This document shows positions 33,224 through 45,903 of a stretch of 64,000 nt of DNA, piece by piece. The stretch's first letter is position 1. Each line of letters begins with the position of its first letter. The stretch is from Voacanga thouarsii. Lineage: Eukaryota; Streptophyta; Magnoliopsida; Gentianales; Apocynaceae. The translations under genes were made by a program, and so were the position numbers. Under the pieces are notes generated by a model. That model saw nothing but the letters and a program-made list of their open reading frames with translations. It did not search any database and was not told where the DNA came from. The DNA is taken from positions 1,002,001-1,066,000 of the forward strand of contig JANUWF010001161.1 in assembly GCA_026120185.1 (NCBI GenBank), in the 5' to 3' direction.

Positions 33224-33786
33224 AAATTAAATATGGCTATGATGTAAGGTTTCGTAATTTGACTTTTTTACAAATTGAGAGTAGTTTTGCTTTTTTTTGG
33301 AAATTATTTTTTTAGCAACTTTTGAGAAAATTATTTGAATAGCCTTTTTCGTTGACAATATGCAATTAATAGCACTATGTGATTCTGAGATTGAAATGTA
33401 TAAACTTGCTTTTGTTTTCTCCCATTTCATCTGAACACAAATCATAAATTAGTTTAAAAGTTCAGAAGTACACATAGGACTTATTAGAAAGTATTTCTCA
33501 CATATTTACTGTCACAGTTTTTAGGAAGAACCAGTCTTGATAAGGTTGCGAGTTTTAGAGTTTTGAAGACTTAGACCTTATGTTTTTTATTATTACTTGT
33601 TGAGAATTTCATATATCTATTTTATGTTCTTGAGATTTTGTATAAGTTTTGGGAAGTCATATAATAAGTTTTATTTTTTTTCTTTGAGTTTTACTTATAC
33701 CTAGTTGTAAAGACCTTTAGACCACTAGACAGGGTAATATTCCCGACCCTATTGGGTTATGCAGGTAGATGAGGTATTACATAAAT

Positions 33787-36419
33787 CATTCAACTTATTA
33801 CATCATAAAACCATAGCTTGCAAGATGTTATTGTGCAATAACTGTTATAACAAAATAAAACAAAAGATTTTGCAATAAAAACCACTAAACACTTAGCTTC
33901 ATTCTTAATAAAATAAAATCTTGTACTGTTTATCATCCTCTGAATCTATGAAGGGAGAATAGGGGGTGAGGACTTCCACCTGTAGAATGAGTAAAAAAGG
34001 AATATTTCTTCGAATAGTAAGCTGATTACGTGCATATATAAATTTTTCAAAAAAAAAAAAGATATAAAAAATTCTAACTTTTGCATAAAATTTTAGCTTC
34101 ACTATAAAAGTTACTACTTTTGCTTTTAACATTAATACAAGACAAAAAAATTCAGCTTTACCATAAATATTACAACATTATCAACCATGCATAAACTACT
34201 GAAACATTTATATAAGATGCCATACAAATTACAAATTTACGTATACGCCACTAGTTTATCTTATTAAGAAGGTTTGAAAAACCTTTAACCTAGGGATGGT
34301 GATTCCCTTATTTAAATTGAGGCCTACTTGACCTAACTTAAGATTGTATTGCCTCCTACCTGTCTTGGCCCGTCCTGTAGTTTTTAATTTATTATATTTA
34401 TATATGTATATCTTATATTAATACATATTTACACACACGTGCGCATACACACACATACACTCACGCACGCACACACACACACACACACACATATGTATAT
34501 ATATTAAAAGATAGATATAAATGCGCACGCACACGCACACACACAATTGGTATTAATATATTAGGCAAAATATGTCATCCACCCTTGAAGTTTTACAAAT
34601 TTTAATTTCCACCATCGAACTCTAAAATGTATGATAAGCCCTCAAACATTTGAAACACCTAAAAAATAGTCTTTTTGTCAATTAAAATTATTAAGTGCTC
34701 ACAAAAGTTTATCACATGGCTCTCGCATGACCTATTTTTTGGGTATTTTCATCCATTCATAACTCTCACAATGCAGTACTATATTTTTCTCTAATTTTTA
34801 CAAAGTAGCTTCTGTTTATGATAGAAAGATTATTAGAACTTACACGTCTCTCACTTCTTCTTTTAGATCTTTTTTTTTGTAATGTACTTTTCTTTCAAAT
34901 CTATTCTTCTTTTATGTAAAAATGCTAAGAAAATTGCTATCTATTGAGAACTAAATCTAGGTTTTTTTGCTATCTGTCAAGAATTAAAATTTGGTTTCTT
35001 TATTTTTTCCCTCATCTTTATGTTTGTGTTTTGTTTATTAAATGGTGAAATATGTAATTTTTGTTGTATGGTTGGATTCAAAGATATATGAAAGAGTAAT
35101 CTCAAGATTATTGAGCCATATAATAGGCATGGAGTCAAATCTTGAAATTACTGTTGATAATATAAAATAATTTAAAGAGAAGATAACGGGATTAAAGTTG
35201 AAGAACAATATTTTGGAAACAAAAAATAGAGGAATGAGGGCTAACATATGGTGATTTTGTATTGTACTTGAACTTTTATTATTTGAATGGCTATTTTTAG
35301 GTGTTTCAAATGTTTAAGAGTTAAAATCATACATTTTAAAGTTTAAAGATAGAAATCAAAATTTAAGAAAGTTTAAAGGTGACTGGCATATTTTTCTCTG
35401 ATATATTTTAAAGATATATTCTCATAATTCAAAATATAAAAAACTTTTGATTGTATAAAAACTAAACTATCTTCATACTTGTTTTTTTTTTTTTTTTTGG
35501 TGGCAAATCTTCATAAATTTTGAAGGAATGAAATTATATTGTTTAATTTAATTTTACTCTATTTGTATAATTTGTTATATTTTATTATTATTAGTGCTAT
35601 ATTTTAATATATTTTATTTATTGTTTGAAGTTATATTTTAGGATTTATTATTTTATTGTGAGTTTTTTAGATTTTGAATTTGTGAGTTTATTATTATTTT
35701 TTTAATATAGTTCTTTTTCCTATTTATTTAATATTTTAGATTCAATTGGAGATTTTTTTTTTCTCTTGGCCTACTAAGCCTTGTCATAGGCCAGCTCGTG
35801 ATAGGGCTTGACTAGGCATTAGGCACCGAGCAACTAGGCACCAATAATAGTACCAGCACCAAGCACTAGCACCAGCACCTAGTGCTCGACAGGCAACGGT
35901 ACTCATGACCATTCAAACTCCATTTTTTATGTACATATGTAGATAGGCTTTTCTAATATTTTTGTATTTTTCCTAAAGCCTTTCAGGCTAATAATGTAAA
36001 CTTTTGTAGATTAGTTTTATGTTGAAAAATGTATGGAAAATAGACAAAATTTTCTCACCTACTTAGAAAACTATGTCTATTGTTGTCACTAGGGTAATAT
36101 TTACGAAGACTATTACAACACAAAAAGAGTTGAGCTATTGGTAAAGAGAAAATGTGTTTGCTAGACAAAATATCAATCAAACTATGAAATAGAAATTTTG
36201 TTAAATAATGTCAAACAAGGGATAAGCAAAGAGAGAGGAGAAAAAGAAGAGCTAGAGAAGTAAAATGAGAGGCAGCTAGAGTGAAAAAAAAAGAGAACTT
36301 TAGGATTAGGGCAAGAAGGATTAATTACATAAACAATTTATAAAGTACAAACATATCTCTCTGTTTTTTAAAAAAATAATTCTTAATTAATAATAATTTC
36401 ACACACATACATATGTATA
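33787..36419. other. Spacer, copy B
   Basis: The counterpart of 15003-17739, in the same order: a CA microsatellite (34434-34500), the Mutator-like MITE (34563-35398) and the CACTAG-rich block near 35815-35890. No gene. Confidence 0.85.
34563..35398. mobile_element. Mutator-like MITE, copy B
   Basis: The same insertion as 15831-16645, with the duplication TAATATATT at 34554-34562 and a one-base variant TGATATATT at 35399-35407. It was therefore present before the segment was duplicated. Confidence 0.82.
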
Positions 36420-36499
36420 TGTATAATACCCCACCTACCTATATAATAAAAAATGGTTGAGGATGTCACCTCATTTAGTGGATCAGAGATCTTTATAAT

Positions 36500-37948
36500 T
36501 GTTGGGGATATGCCCTAGAGTCAATTTGTACTTATACAATTGTCATTATGTTTTATATAATAATATGAGGCTTTCCTTTCCATGAATAGTGAGTTTTTTT
36601 TTGTTGGTCATCAAGTACGTGACTTGATAGTAAAACCCTACAATGAATACAATGACTATTCTAAAGCATCACATCGATCGATTATTATTATTGGAATAAT
36701 AATAAATTAAGATTAGTATGTTTGTGACTTGATGGCTATGTTTTACTGGCCATGGATATTTGTGATATCGAGTCAAGACATAAATAAATGTTAGAGAACA
36801 TTGTATTGGACATGACCCACTGTGAGAGTACTTCATGGAATATGTCATAAGTACTTTCTAGCCATAATAATATTGAAAGTCCTTCGACCTAAATTCATCA
36901 TAGTTTCTTACTTGATAAATTCTATATTTTGACATTGTCTAAAGTTGTCTTTAACCAGATAATAAATTAGACTACTGTTGGATATAGAATAAATCAAGGA
37001 GAGGAATATGATTGATTGTGAAGGAATTTGTCCCTCTCAATTATGGGAGAGATATCCATGGGCCCCTTGATAAGTTAGACTGTTAAAAATGCATGGCCGT
37101 GCTCAAATATATCAATCTAAGATATTGATATCATTTGTTTGAACAGATCTACTATGAAATCAAGAAATAATTGATTAAGCTTAATAAGGATGACATGCTC
37201 CGTGCCTTATGCTTAATCTGGATATCGTGTGACAAAAGGACTAAATATAAAATTATGGTTTGGTTCAAAGAGATCACCGATCTTCATTTAACCTGGATAG
37301 TTATAATGTTTTGCTAGAAACCGCTTATAACTTGTGGGCCATTTAAATACGATTTAGGCACGTCGCCAGGTGTTAAATGAACCTATAGGGTCACACAATA
37401 AGCGAACTTGTTAGGTTATTTTTCCGGTGACCAGAGTTCGATGAATCTGGATGATATCCGGATTATAAGAATCGACTCGGTAAAATAATTAGTTAAATTA
37501 CCGAGATAATGGCAGAATCTTATCATATCAGTTTTAATTTAATTTGAATTTAAATTAGAATATGATAAGATATGATTAGGGTTGGACTCTAAGAGGTTCG
37601 AGGGTTTTTTAAGAAAACCCTAGCCGTCTTTCAATAGTCCAATTTTTTCCGGTTGAGAACATTCGTGCCATTCTCTACCAGAGAAAAAAAAACCTCTCAA
37701 ACCCTAGGCGCTAGCACTCCCCGAGTATCGAGTGAGTTCGCGGTGTGTATCCGATAGAGGACGTTCGCATACTGCAGCGTCTGGTGATTGTTCGGGTTGA
37801 ACGTACAACAGCGCAACCAGAATCGAAGGATTTCGATTACAGTAACCAGAGGTAACTCTTAAAGCTTAGATCTTCTTAATCGTTTACTTGGGTCCTCGGG
37901 AGGGATTCGTAGATGTTTTTCGCGTTTAGGAGTCCACGAATCCCAACA
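36500..37948 (+). mobile_element. Solo LTR, copia-type
   Basis: It starts TGTTGGGGATATGCCCT and ends GAATCCCAACA, with 7-bp inverted ends and a perfect 5-bp duplication ATAAT at 36495-36499 and 37949-37953. It is 1449 bp and has no coding sequence. Copy A (17815-17830) shows the uninterrupted site, so it inserted after the duplication. The TATGCCCT head is shared with the copia LTRs to the right. Confidence 0.93.
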
Positions 37949-38429
37949 ATAATTTGGTACAAGCAAAACTTAAAAGGATAAATAAAACTTATTACAATGT
38001 TTCCAATACTTATACGAAGTCTTAAAACATAAAACTATAAATGAACATCTTTAACAAGAAATATTTAAAGCATAAAATCTAGATCTTCAAACTATAGAAA
38101 CTTGCAACCTTGTCAAAACTGGAAATCCCTAAAAACCATTATATAGAGTATGTGAGAAATATTTCCTAATAAGTCCTGTGTGTGCCCTTGTAATTTTAAA
38201 ACTCTTTCATGATGCAAGTTTGAGTAAAAATAAGAGAAAATAATTACAAGCCATTACATAACAATTTTAAAATCACTGAGTGGTTAAATTGCATGTTTTT
38301 ACTTGGATTAGACAACCATATCATTATTGTAAAACATATAAGAAACATTTTCCCAGAGAAGTAAAACCCTTCTTATTTTTGTAAAATGGGCAGAATATTA
38401 TGAAATCCTACATTGCGATCCTATTGATT

Positions 38430-38483
38430 TGTCATGAAACTCTACATCATGATAGGATATTGTGAAACCTTTCATCACAGTAT
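38430..38483 (-). promoter_or_regulatory. Hairpins in the inverted LTR
   Basis: GTCATGA (38431-38437) pairs with TCATGAT (38447-38453), and ATATTGTGA (38457-38465) with TCACAGTAT (38475-38483), 8 of 9. They correspond to the hairpins of the outer LTR read from the other strand. Confidence 0.65.
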
Positions 38484-38708
38484 CAGTGGATGCTCAGCCT
38501 ATTGGCTGAGATACTCCTCCATCTCTCACAGAAACTTACCGGTCATCCAATCCCAGATAACAGTCCCACCTGAATTAAATTGTTAATGTAGATTGACCGA
38601 CTCACAAGTACTGTCACCTTATCTGAAAAGAATTCATTTTTTGGAGGTGGCCTCTTATTAGAAGACTTGCCCTAACCCTTAAAAGCTAGTACTGATAGTC
38701 TATTCATA

Positions 38709-38720
38709 TTGAGTACTCAA
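38709..38720. promoter_or_regulatory. 12-bp palindrome in the inverted LTR
   Basis: TTGAGTACTCAA, as in the other LTR copies. Confidence 0.55.
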
Positions 38721-40480
38721 TGTTTCCTATCCATGCTTAGGGATATTCCTCAAACAAGTAATGGGAATGTTAGCTTAATTATGCATCCATAGATTTGTGT
38801 AGATCCTTGTTCAAAAGACATTACTAAAGAAGTTTAATGTTTTAGTTTAAGCATTTCTACTTGTATAAAATATTATTTTGTCTACGAGAGTGTACAACTA
38901 AGTTTTAGACAAAAGTGATAATCTTCGCTCATATCCATGTGTACAAATTTCATTTGATAAAATATCTCAAAGTAGTGTTGAATTAAAAAGCCAAGCAGAG
39001 TCAACAAAAATTTATGTTGGGACTTACTTGATCAAGCTCACTCAAATATGCACATTACTGGTTTATTTCCTGATGCTGAAATCTAATACCATCTAACAAA
39101 GATTACAAAAGTCTCAATTAAAGTCTACTCTACTAAACTCACACACAAACTTTTTAGACATTCTCATTTATATCACCACAATCACTCATGCATCAACCAA
39201 CAACCTACAGCTAGATATAGTCTCCATACAACAATTAACTCAAACATCCCATAGCCAGAATCTACATCAAATATACTTTCACATATAATAGACACCAACA
39301 ACCCTACTCTCATAATACATGATCAAAAACACATTCTTATTCTTAGCATAAACATGCAATACTTAATCCAAGGATCTAAGTAGCAAAGGAATCTATACAT
39401 GAAACTTATACATCAATCGAATAGATTCACCAAAGACTCAGTTCCCATATGCAAAAACCATATCACCAAGAATCTAAGTATTCCTATATCGTATATGATC
39501 AAATACATTTAGTCATACCACCAGATATCATAGATTCAAATATAGCATCAACTTCATGTATTTAGCTATATATCTAAAGTGTACTGATTTAAAATGAAGT
39601 CTTCAATATTATATACCAATAGTTCTGAAGAAACAATGTTGTATTTAGAAATCATACCATCACTAAAGAAATAAAACCAAGATCTATACAGGTACAACTA
39701 ATCATCCATGAGGTTATCATGTTTTCAACAAATAGATGAAGACTAAAGGGCAAAAGAGAAGAAACATGGATTACTTGATCAAGATAGGCTCGTTTATCTC
39801 CACGGAATTGAAGGCTATTGATTGAAGTAGACCGAAGCTTTGAGTTCCCAAGAGTGCAAAACAACTTTGATCTTGATGGGAATGAGTTCGAGTGAGTATG
39901 TGTTGAACTGTTGATCCATGAGTATAGAAAAGAAAAGAGATTGAGGTGTAAGTTTTGGCCTTGAAGAAGAAGAAATGGAGAAGATAGAAAGGGCTTGATT
40001 ACCCTTTTCTTGATAAAAGAATGGTGAGGCGACGAAGAGAAGAGAACTCATGAGCTTTGAGGGAGTAAGGTCAAGAGAGAGAGTTCTTGTGTGTGTGAGT
40101 GTTTCAACTCTGCTAGAAAGAATAGAGAGTCTAAGAGGAAGTGAAGTGAAAGAGAGAAATGAGAGGCTAGTATTTTGTTATAAGATGTGTGCTATCAATG
40201 AAGAAATTCCTAGGAATACTGAGAGTGTTGTGTGTGTACTTAAGGGCTTCGATCTTGTGAAAATAAAGAGGGGTGTGTTTCGGTTCTGGTATAGAAATGG
40301 AGAAGAGAGAAATGTGTGAGTTGAGGAAGTGAAGAGGGTGAATGTGCTTCAGTTCTTTGGTGAGAATGAGAAGGAAAAGATGTGTAAGTTTGTGTTTTTG
40401 AAGGATGGTGGGAAATAAAATACTCAGTGAAAATATACAATTTGAATTTTTTTTTCCCAGCCAAAATCTAGGAAAACTTA

Positions 40481-42404
40481 CTTTTAGGTTGCTTAGATTG
40501 AATAACTGGAGGATTTGGATTTAACAGAACACTTTGATTTGTCATAGTCACTTGTTCCGTAGAAATCCCAACCAAGTGTCGACTCTTTCTCATCAAATAC
40601 ACCTACCAAGATTTCTAAATTTTGATCTTCCAGAGTATTCTCGAACCTCCTATGAACAATCTATCAGTGAAAGTAGAACTAGGATGAAAAAATAAAAAAT
40701 TGGAAGAACTTGGGAGAGCTAATTTTAGGGAATAAAGGAAAGAAGACCAGCGGCCTTAATTAGGAAAAAAAAAAAAACAAAGTTGTTGCCTTTTTTTGTG
40801 AATAGTGGCATCAAGGAAAACTAAACACATAATTTTTTGTGTATACAATAGATACATGTGCACATGCTACGTTAACCAAAACAATAGCCTTCTTTTTTCT
40901 TTAGTTTTCTTTTTCCTTTTTCCACTGCCACTTCTTTTTATTTCTTTCTTTTTCTTTTTCCTTTTGACATGTGGGTGCTATACCTTGTTTCCATTGAAGC
41001 AATAGCCATCACTCTTAACCCTGGTGGGCAAGGATTTTCTCAATTAGTTCAAGACTAATTAAATAACTCTCTTATTAATTAATTGATCTACTTGGGCCCA
41101 ATACAAAATTACCAAAGACAATTAATTAATAAACTAATTTAATTAAATTAGCTCAATAAATTATTCTAGCCCAAATAAATAATTATTGGACTTCTAAAAT
41201 AATTTTACATTAATTATTTCATCCAATAAGCTTATATAATAAATAAATTTATTAAAGTTACTTGAGCTACTCTGGGAACCAAAAGATATATTATTTTGGC
41301 TACTAAAATAACCAAAATACCCCTACTAACAAATAGTTGTATTTTTATTATTTTAAATATTCTATTTATCACTATACAGAATTATTGATCCCAAGAAAAA
41401 TATTATAAGTGCAGTGTCTCCAACTTACAGGTGTAATGATGAACCTTAACACCCATAATTGAGATCTGAAAAATATGCTAACACATTTCTCAATGACATC
41501 CACCATCCTTTGATATCTAGTCAGATAATCCATAACTTCCAGTATGTACGCATTCATTTCAAGGAGCTACCCAAAAGTATATATACTTAGTCATATTTTC
41601 CAAGGCCTTAGATTATTTAGATTATCCTGCACAATTATAAGGGAGTAATATCTTCGGTAAGTGAAATATAGAAACTTTATTGTATAAGTCTATTTTAATT
41701 AACTAGAGTCATACACCCAACGTACAAAGTTATTGGCATTGCATTAAAACCTCATCCATTATATATTAAAATGCACATTTTTTCAATTTTATCAAACCAC
41801 CAACTTATACTCAAGTCTTAAAGTACTCATCCACATAGTAGCAGTGATATACCAATCTTTATTTATTAAAGTACTCTTATAAATATTACTATTGTGTGGT
41901 CCAATTCTATGTATTTGAAATACGCTTGGACTATTGGCATGAGAGGACTGCTTACTGGTTAAAGTAAACTAAACCATTTCCTATTTAGAAATCATAGTAT
42001 AATGATTTAAACCTTAACAAAGCATCCAATTTCATCAATCAATCAAGAACATTTTAGTTTGTATGTTAGTAACTCATGATCTTATTGGATTTATGCAAAA
42101 ACAATTTATGAGCAGTGAAAAATAAAATTAAATCCACTCAAAATATCATCTGTATGTAATTTAACGAGTTATGAGAGGGAAGAAAATTTATTACCTTCGA
42201 AACTTAGCTTTTAAAATTTCTCTTCATGCACACGAAACTCTTCTGGAAATTGTCCAAATCGTGGGCCACTATATTCCAAGCGTAGGAATTTCTCCAATAG
42301 AAATGCACACGAAAAATCAGTACTTAAAATAGACACCAAAATCCTGTACTAGTAGGTTAATTCTTAGTGCCTATATGGAATTAATTTGCAAAAGGAAATT
42401 AAAA
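40481..42404 (-). repeat. Diverged copia LTR remnant
   Basis: Pieces match the minus-strand LTRs of the two copia elements in the same order. TCGAACCTCC...ATCAGTGAAAG near 40635 corresponds to ATATTCCTCC...GTTAGTGAAAC. Blocks around 41390-41630 (TTGATCCCAAG..., CAAGGAGCTACCC, CCAAGGCC) match LTR sequence near 43200-43430. The boundary with the left LTR of copia element 1 is unclear, and AGCAG at 42112-42116 may or may not be a target duplication. No coding sequence is seen. Confidence 0.6.
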
Positions 42405-44064
42405 GGATCCTTATGATGAAGACTGATCCTTCTTGATCCTTTGCTGTTAGTTAGCAAAGACAAGAGGATGGAAAAAGGGAGAATAGAGCAAAATGAGAGA
42501 GAGAGAGAGAGTGAACAAAGGACCAACTTTGGTTTTTTTTTTTCCTTTAGTGACGTGAGTTCTAATTTTTTTTTTCTACTGCACAACTCCTAGTCACATC
42601 CTAGATAACCCAACCTTGGTGTTTAAATATTTCAAATATCTGGAGGTTATCAACAGAAGAGGTTTGGGTAATCCATAACTCTTTTGTACCGTGAATAATA
42701 AAAAATCCTTTAATCCATGCTATTGGGCTAAAATAATTTATTATTTTTCCTTGAACCCAATGAGCCCAAAAATAATAACCATTAACTATTTATTTTCTAG
42801 GCCTATTAAAATAACCCAATAAATAATTAATGAGCCCAAATGAACTAAAATAATTATTAAGCCTTTTATTAATTAGTTTAAGCCCAGGTTAATTTTTCTA
42901 ATTATTTAATTTAGACTTAGGTTCTCAATAATTAATTAACCAATCAAACTAGATAATAAATTTAATTTCTCTCATTCCTTTTATTTTATTCCAATCCAAA
43001 AATAAATTAGACTTCTTGAATAAAATAAAATCCTTTTTCCATTGTGACCGTTTTCTCGACCTAAAATAACTAGGACTTACGGGCTATTCCGAGGACCAAA
43101 AAGACACATTGCGTTGCTACTAAAAAGATCAAAATACCTTTGCTATATAAATAGTTGTATTTTGCATTTTAAATATTTCTTAATATCACCATAAGGAAAT
43201 ATTGACCCTAAGGACAATGCTGCGTTAGCTATGTCTTCGACCTACAGGTGAAATGACTAAATACCCCTCTACATATCGCCGTTGATTTAGAGAGGAAAGC
43301 GTGTACTAATATCTCTCTAAATGACATCTACCATTCTTAGAATTCTAGTCTAATGATCCATGATTTCTTGGAATATTCCAGCTTTCCAAGGGAGCTACCC
43401 TAAAGCTAATATCAAAGTCATGTTCCCCAGGGCCCTGGTTAATTAGATAATTCAGACAACCACAAAGGGCGATATAGTGTAGATACTATCTCGTACAAGT
43501 TTTTCTTGACTAACTAGTCTCATATACCCTACATATAAGTATATTGGTCCTTCTCAAAAACCTCAACTATAGTATATCAAAGCATACACTTCTAGTTTCA
43601 TCAGATCACCAACTTATACTCAAGTTGTAGAGTACAAGTCCACGCTATAGCAGTAGTAGTTTGGGTTTTGATCACATAGTACTTTTAGAAACCACCACTA
43701 CAGGTTCAGTTCTACGTATTCAAAATACGCTTGTGTTATGAAATGAGTAGACTACTCATTGGCTAAAGGTAAGTCATTCCCTATTTGAAATTCATAACAC
43801 AATAACCTTGCTATGATGAGATTTCCATTCTTATCATTCGGTTAAGAATAATAGTTTATATGTTAAGTATCCCATGGTCCACACCTTACTGTGAATGACC
43901 TCCATTCACATGAACCATTTATTTAAATACAATGGGTCTTTTCCAATAAAATCGTGCATAAATATAAAAAAAATTTCACAAACAAATTCTGAGAAAAATA
44001 CTTTTATTAATACAAGTAAAAAAATACATCAGAAACCTAGTCTAAGAGGGCATATATTCCAACA
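42405..44064 (-). repeat. 3' LTR of copia element 1
   Basis: It ends on the plus strand with GGGCATATATTCCAACA, the complement of a TGTTGGAATATATGCCC start. It matches 50040-51680. Its left (LTR 3') portion of about 270 bp does not align with the other LTR. It contains a GA microsatellite at about 42494-42512. Confidence 0.85.
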
Positions 44065-44080
44065 ATCTCCCACTTGTACT
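44065..44080 (-). other. Polypurine tract of copia element 1
   Basis: Minus strand AGTACAAGTGGGAGAT, directly before the TGTTGG start of the 3' LTR. Confidence 0.8.
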
Positions 44081-44086
44081 CTAAGA

Positions 44087-44766
44087 CTAAATAAGTCCAT
44101 AGGTGTCCACCCCTATGGCATCTAAGTGTCTTCTAAAGACTCTCTCCGACAAAGGCTTAGGGAAAGGATCTGCTAGATTGTTTTCCTAGGCAATTTATTC
44201 TACCACGACTTCTCGTCTCTGGATAAAATCCCTCATAAGGTGGTACTCCTCTCCATGTGCTTCCTCTTTTTGTAGTTCCTTGGTTCTTTGAATTGTGAGA
44301 TTGCACTAGTATTATCGCAATACATCACAACCGGTTTGTCCACGTGTGGCACGATTCTAAGTTCCCAATGGAACTTTCGAAGCCAAACTACTTCCTTAAA
44401 TGCCTTTGAACCTACCACATACCATGGTTGAGTCAGTAATACAAGATTGCTTGATACTCCTCTATGAAATGGCTCCTCCAGATAAGGTGAAGACATATCC
44501 ACTAGTGTATTTTCTCTCATCCTTATCCGCTGAAAATCTGAGTTCATATATCTCGTAAGAACTAAGTTATCAGTCTTGTAAATTAGCATATAATCTATTG
44601 TATCTTTGAGATACTTAAGAATATGCTTTATAGCCTGCCAATGAACCTCCCTAGGGTTTGACTGATATCTATTGACTAAGCCTACGACAAAGCAGATATC
44701 TGGCCTAGTACACAGCAGGACATACATGAAACTTTCTACGGCCAAAGTATAGGGAATCCTACTCAT
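44087..44766 (-). pseudogene. Copia RNase H and connection region, element 1
   Basis: The open part (44233-44766) begins SRIPYTLAVESFMYVLLCTR with PDICFVVGL, then HWQAIKHILKYLKD, followed by YMNSDF, WLRKFHWELR and MYCDNTSA. RNase H removes element RNA after first-strand synthesis. A short deletion and frame changes remove the second catalytic acid region (MEAEY in element 2) and the C-terminus is out of frame. The original stop would be at 44087-44089. Confidence 0.85.
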
Positions 44767-44997
44767 CCTATCATTTTCTTCTTGAAACTTTGGATAGTCC
44801 TTCGAAGAAAATTATAACCCATATCTACAAGGGATTAATGCCCACTTGCATGAGTTTATACTGTACTTGGCCAACATCTTATCAATGTATGTAGCTTGGG
44901 ATAAACCTAACATTCTCTACTTCTTATTTCTAAGAAGCTTTATTCTGAGAATATAACTGGCTTCATCCAAGTCCTTCATACTAAATTGACTAGATAG

Positions 44998-45468
44998 CTA
45001 AACCTTAGTAGATGACAGTATCCTTACAACATTTCTAATGAGTAGTATGTCATCCACATACAAGACAAGAAAAACTACATTTATGCTTTCTAGTTTCCTA
45101 TACACACATGGTTCATTTTCGTTTTGAATGAAATCATAAGACTTTACAGTCTTATTGAAATGAATATTCCATGCTCTGGATGCCTGCTTAAGTCCATAAA
45201 TGGATTTCTTACGCTTACAAACCATATATTCTTGGTTTTTAGTAATAAAGCCTTCTAGTTGGGACATATAGATGTCTTCACTAAGATGACCATTTAAAAA
45301 TGCCATCTTGACATCCATTTGCCATATTTCGTAGTTATAATGATATGCGATGGTAAGAAGGATATGGATGGACTTAAGTATAGCTACCGGGGAAAAGGTT
45401 TCCTCATAGTCGATCTCTTCTTTCTGAGTATACCCTTTCACCATAAGCTTAACTTTGAAGGTTTCCAT
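44998..45468 (-). pseudogene. Copia reverse transcriptase, element 1
   Basis: Recognisable motifs in order are MVKGYTQKEEIDYEETFSPV, WQMDVKMAFLNGHL, YGLKQASRAWN and LYVDDILLI. The YVDD box is the catalytic centre. The reading frame is open for 156 codons. Sequence at 44767-44997 should continue the enzyme but is broken, so only an N-terminal two-thirds could be translated. It copies element RNA into DNA in the particle. Confidence 0.92.
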
Positions 45469-45903
45469 TTTCTCATCCGCTCCCCTCTTCTTCTTGTAAA
45501 CCCATTTACACCCAATGGGTTTTATCTCTTCAGGTGAAGCTACAAGATCCCAAACCTAATTGAAGTACATAGACTTAATCTTGGCTTTCATTGTTTCATG
45601 CCATAGGTTTGCATCGGCATCATCAATAGCCTTCTTGTATCTAGTGGGATCTTGTTCCTAATGGTCGGAGACTAGGTCAAAAGCCTCTCCAGTCCATCTT
45701 TCTGGAACTCTAGATATCCTCTCACTACGACGAGACTCCATTTGTATAGGTTCCTGAGGCTGTGCCTCTTCTTGTTCTATAATTGGGTTAGAAGAAGTTG
45801 ATTCAGAAGATAACTTCTCTTCGAGTTCCAACCTTGTTGAACTTTTAGTGGATGTACTTTGTTCATCTTCCAAGTATATAGCATTAGTACTCACGAGTAC
45901 TTT
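45469..45903 (-). pseudogene. Integrase C-terminal to reverse transcriptase linker, element 1
   Basis: 45658-45894 encodes a hydrophilic linker rich in Ser, Glu and Gln (KSSTRLELEEKLSSES, RRSERISRVPERWTG), the usual low-complexity join between integrase and reverse transcriptase in copia polyproteins. Stops interrupt 45469-45657. Confidence 0.75.

Larger units (their letters stand above)
32476..33781 (+). repeat. Second copy of the outer LTR 3' end (copy B)
   Basis: It matches 13698-14997 and ends GAGGTATTACA. TAAAT follows at 33782-33786, the same flank as the outer solo LTR, so the duplication includes the insertion junction. It carries the palindrome TTGAGTACTCAA (32930-32941) and a hairpin triplet. 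Confidence 0.9.
36420..40480 (-). repeat. Inverted gypsy-type LTR, copy B, split by a solo LTR
   Basis: Read on the minus strand this is an LTR of the same family as 2058-14997. Its 3' end is at 36420. The block is interrupted at 36500-37948 and continues to about 40480, where similarity corresponds to roughly 1 kb into the LTR (minus-strand ATTGATAGCACACA near 40195 matches CTTGATAGCACACA near 3168). The first kilobase of the LTR is missing. It holds the palindrome at 38709-38720 and hairpins at 38430-38483. It also preserves the empty CACTA insertion site at 38265/38266. Confidence 0.82.

Noticed and set aside
40050..40319. 89-codon open frame rich in Arg and Glu
   Set aside because: It is the minus-strand LTR of the gypsy-type family, whose CT-rich stretch reads as GA-rich on this strand; no known domain.
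42112..42116. AGCAG as left target duplication of copia element 1, matching AGCAG at 51681
   Set aside because: The 5' LTR itself starts TGCAG, and similarity to an older LTR remnant seems to continue across 42112, so the match may be accidental.
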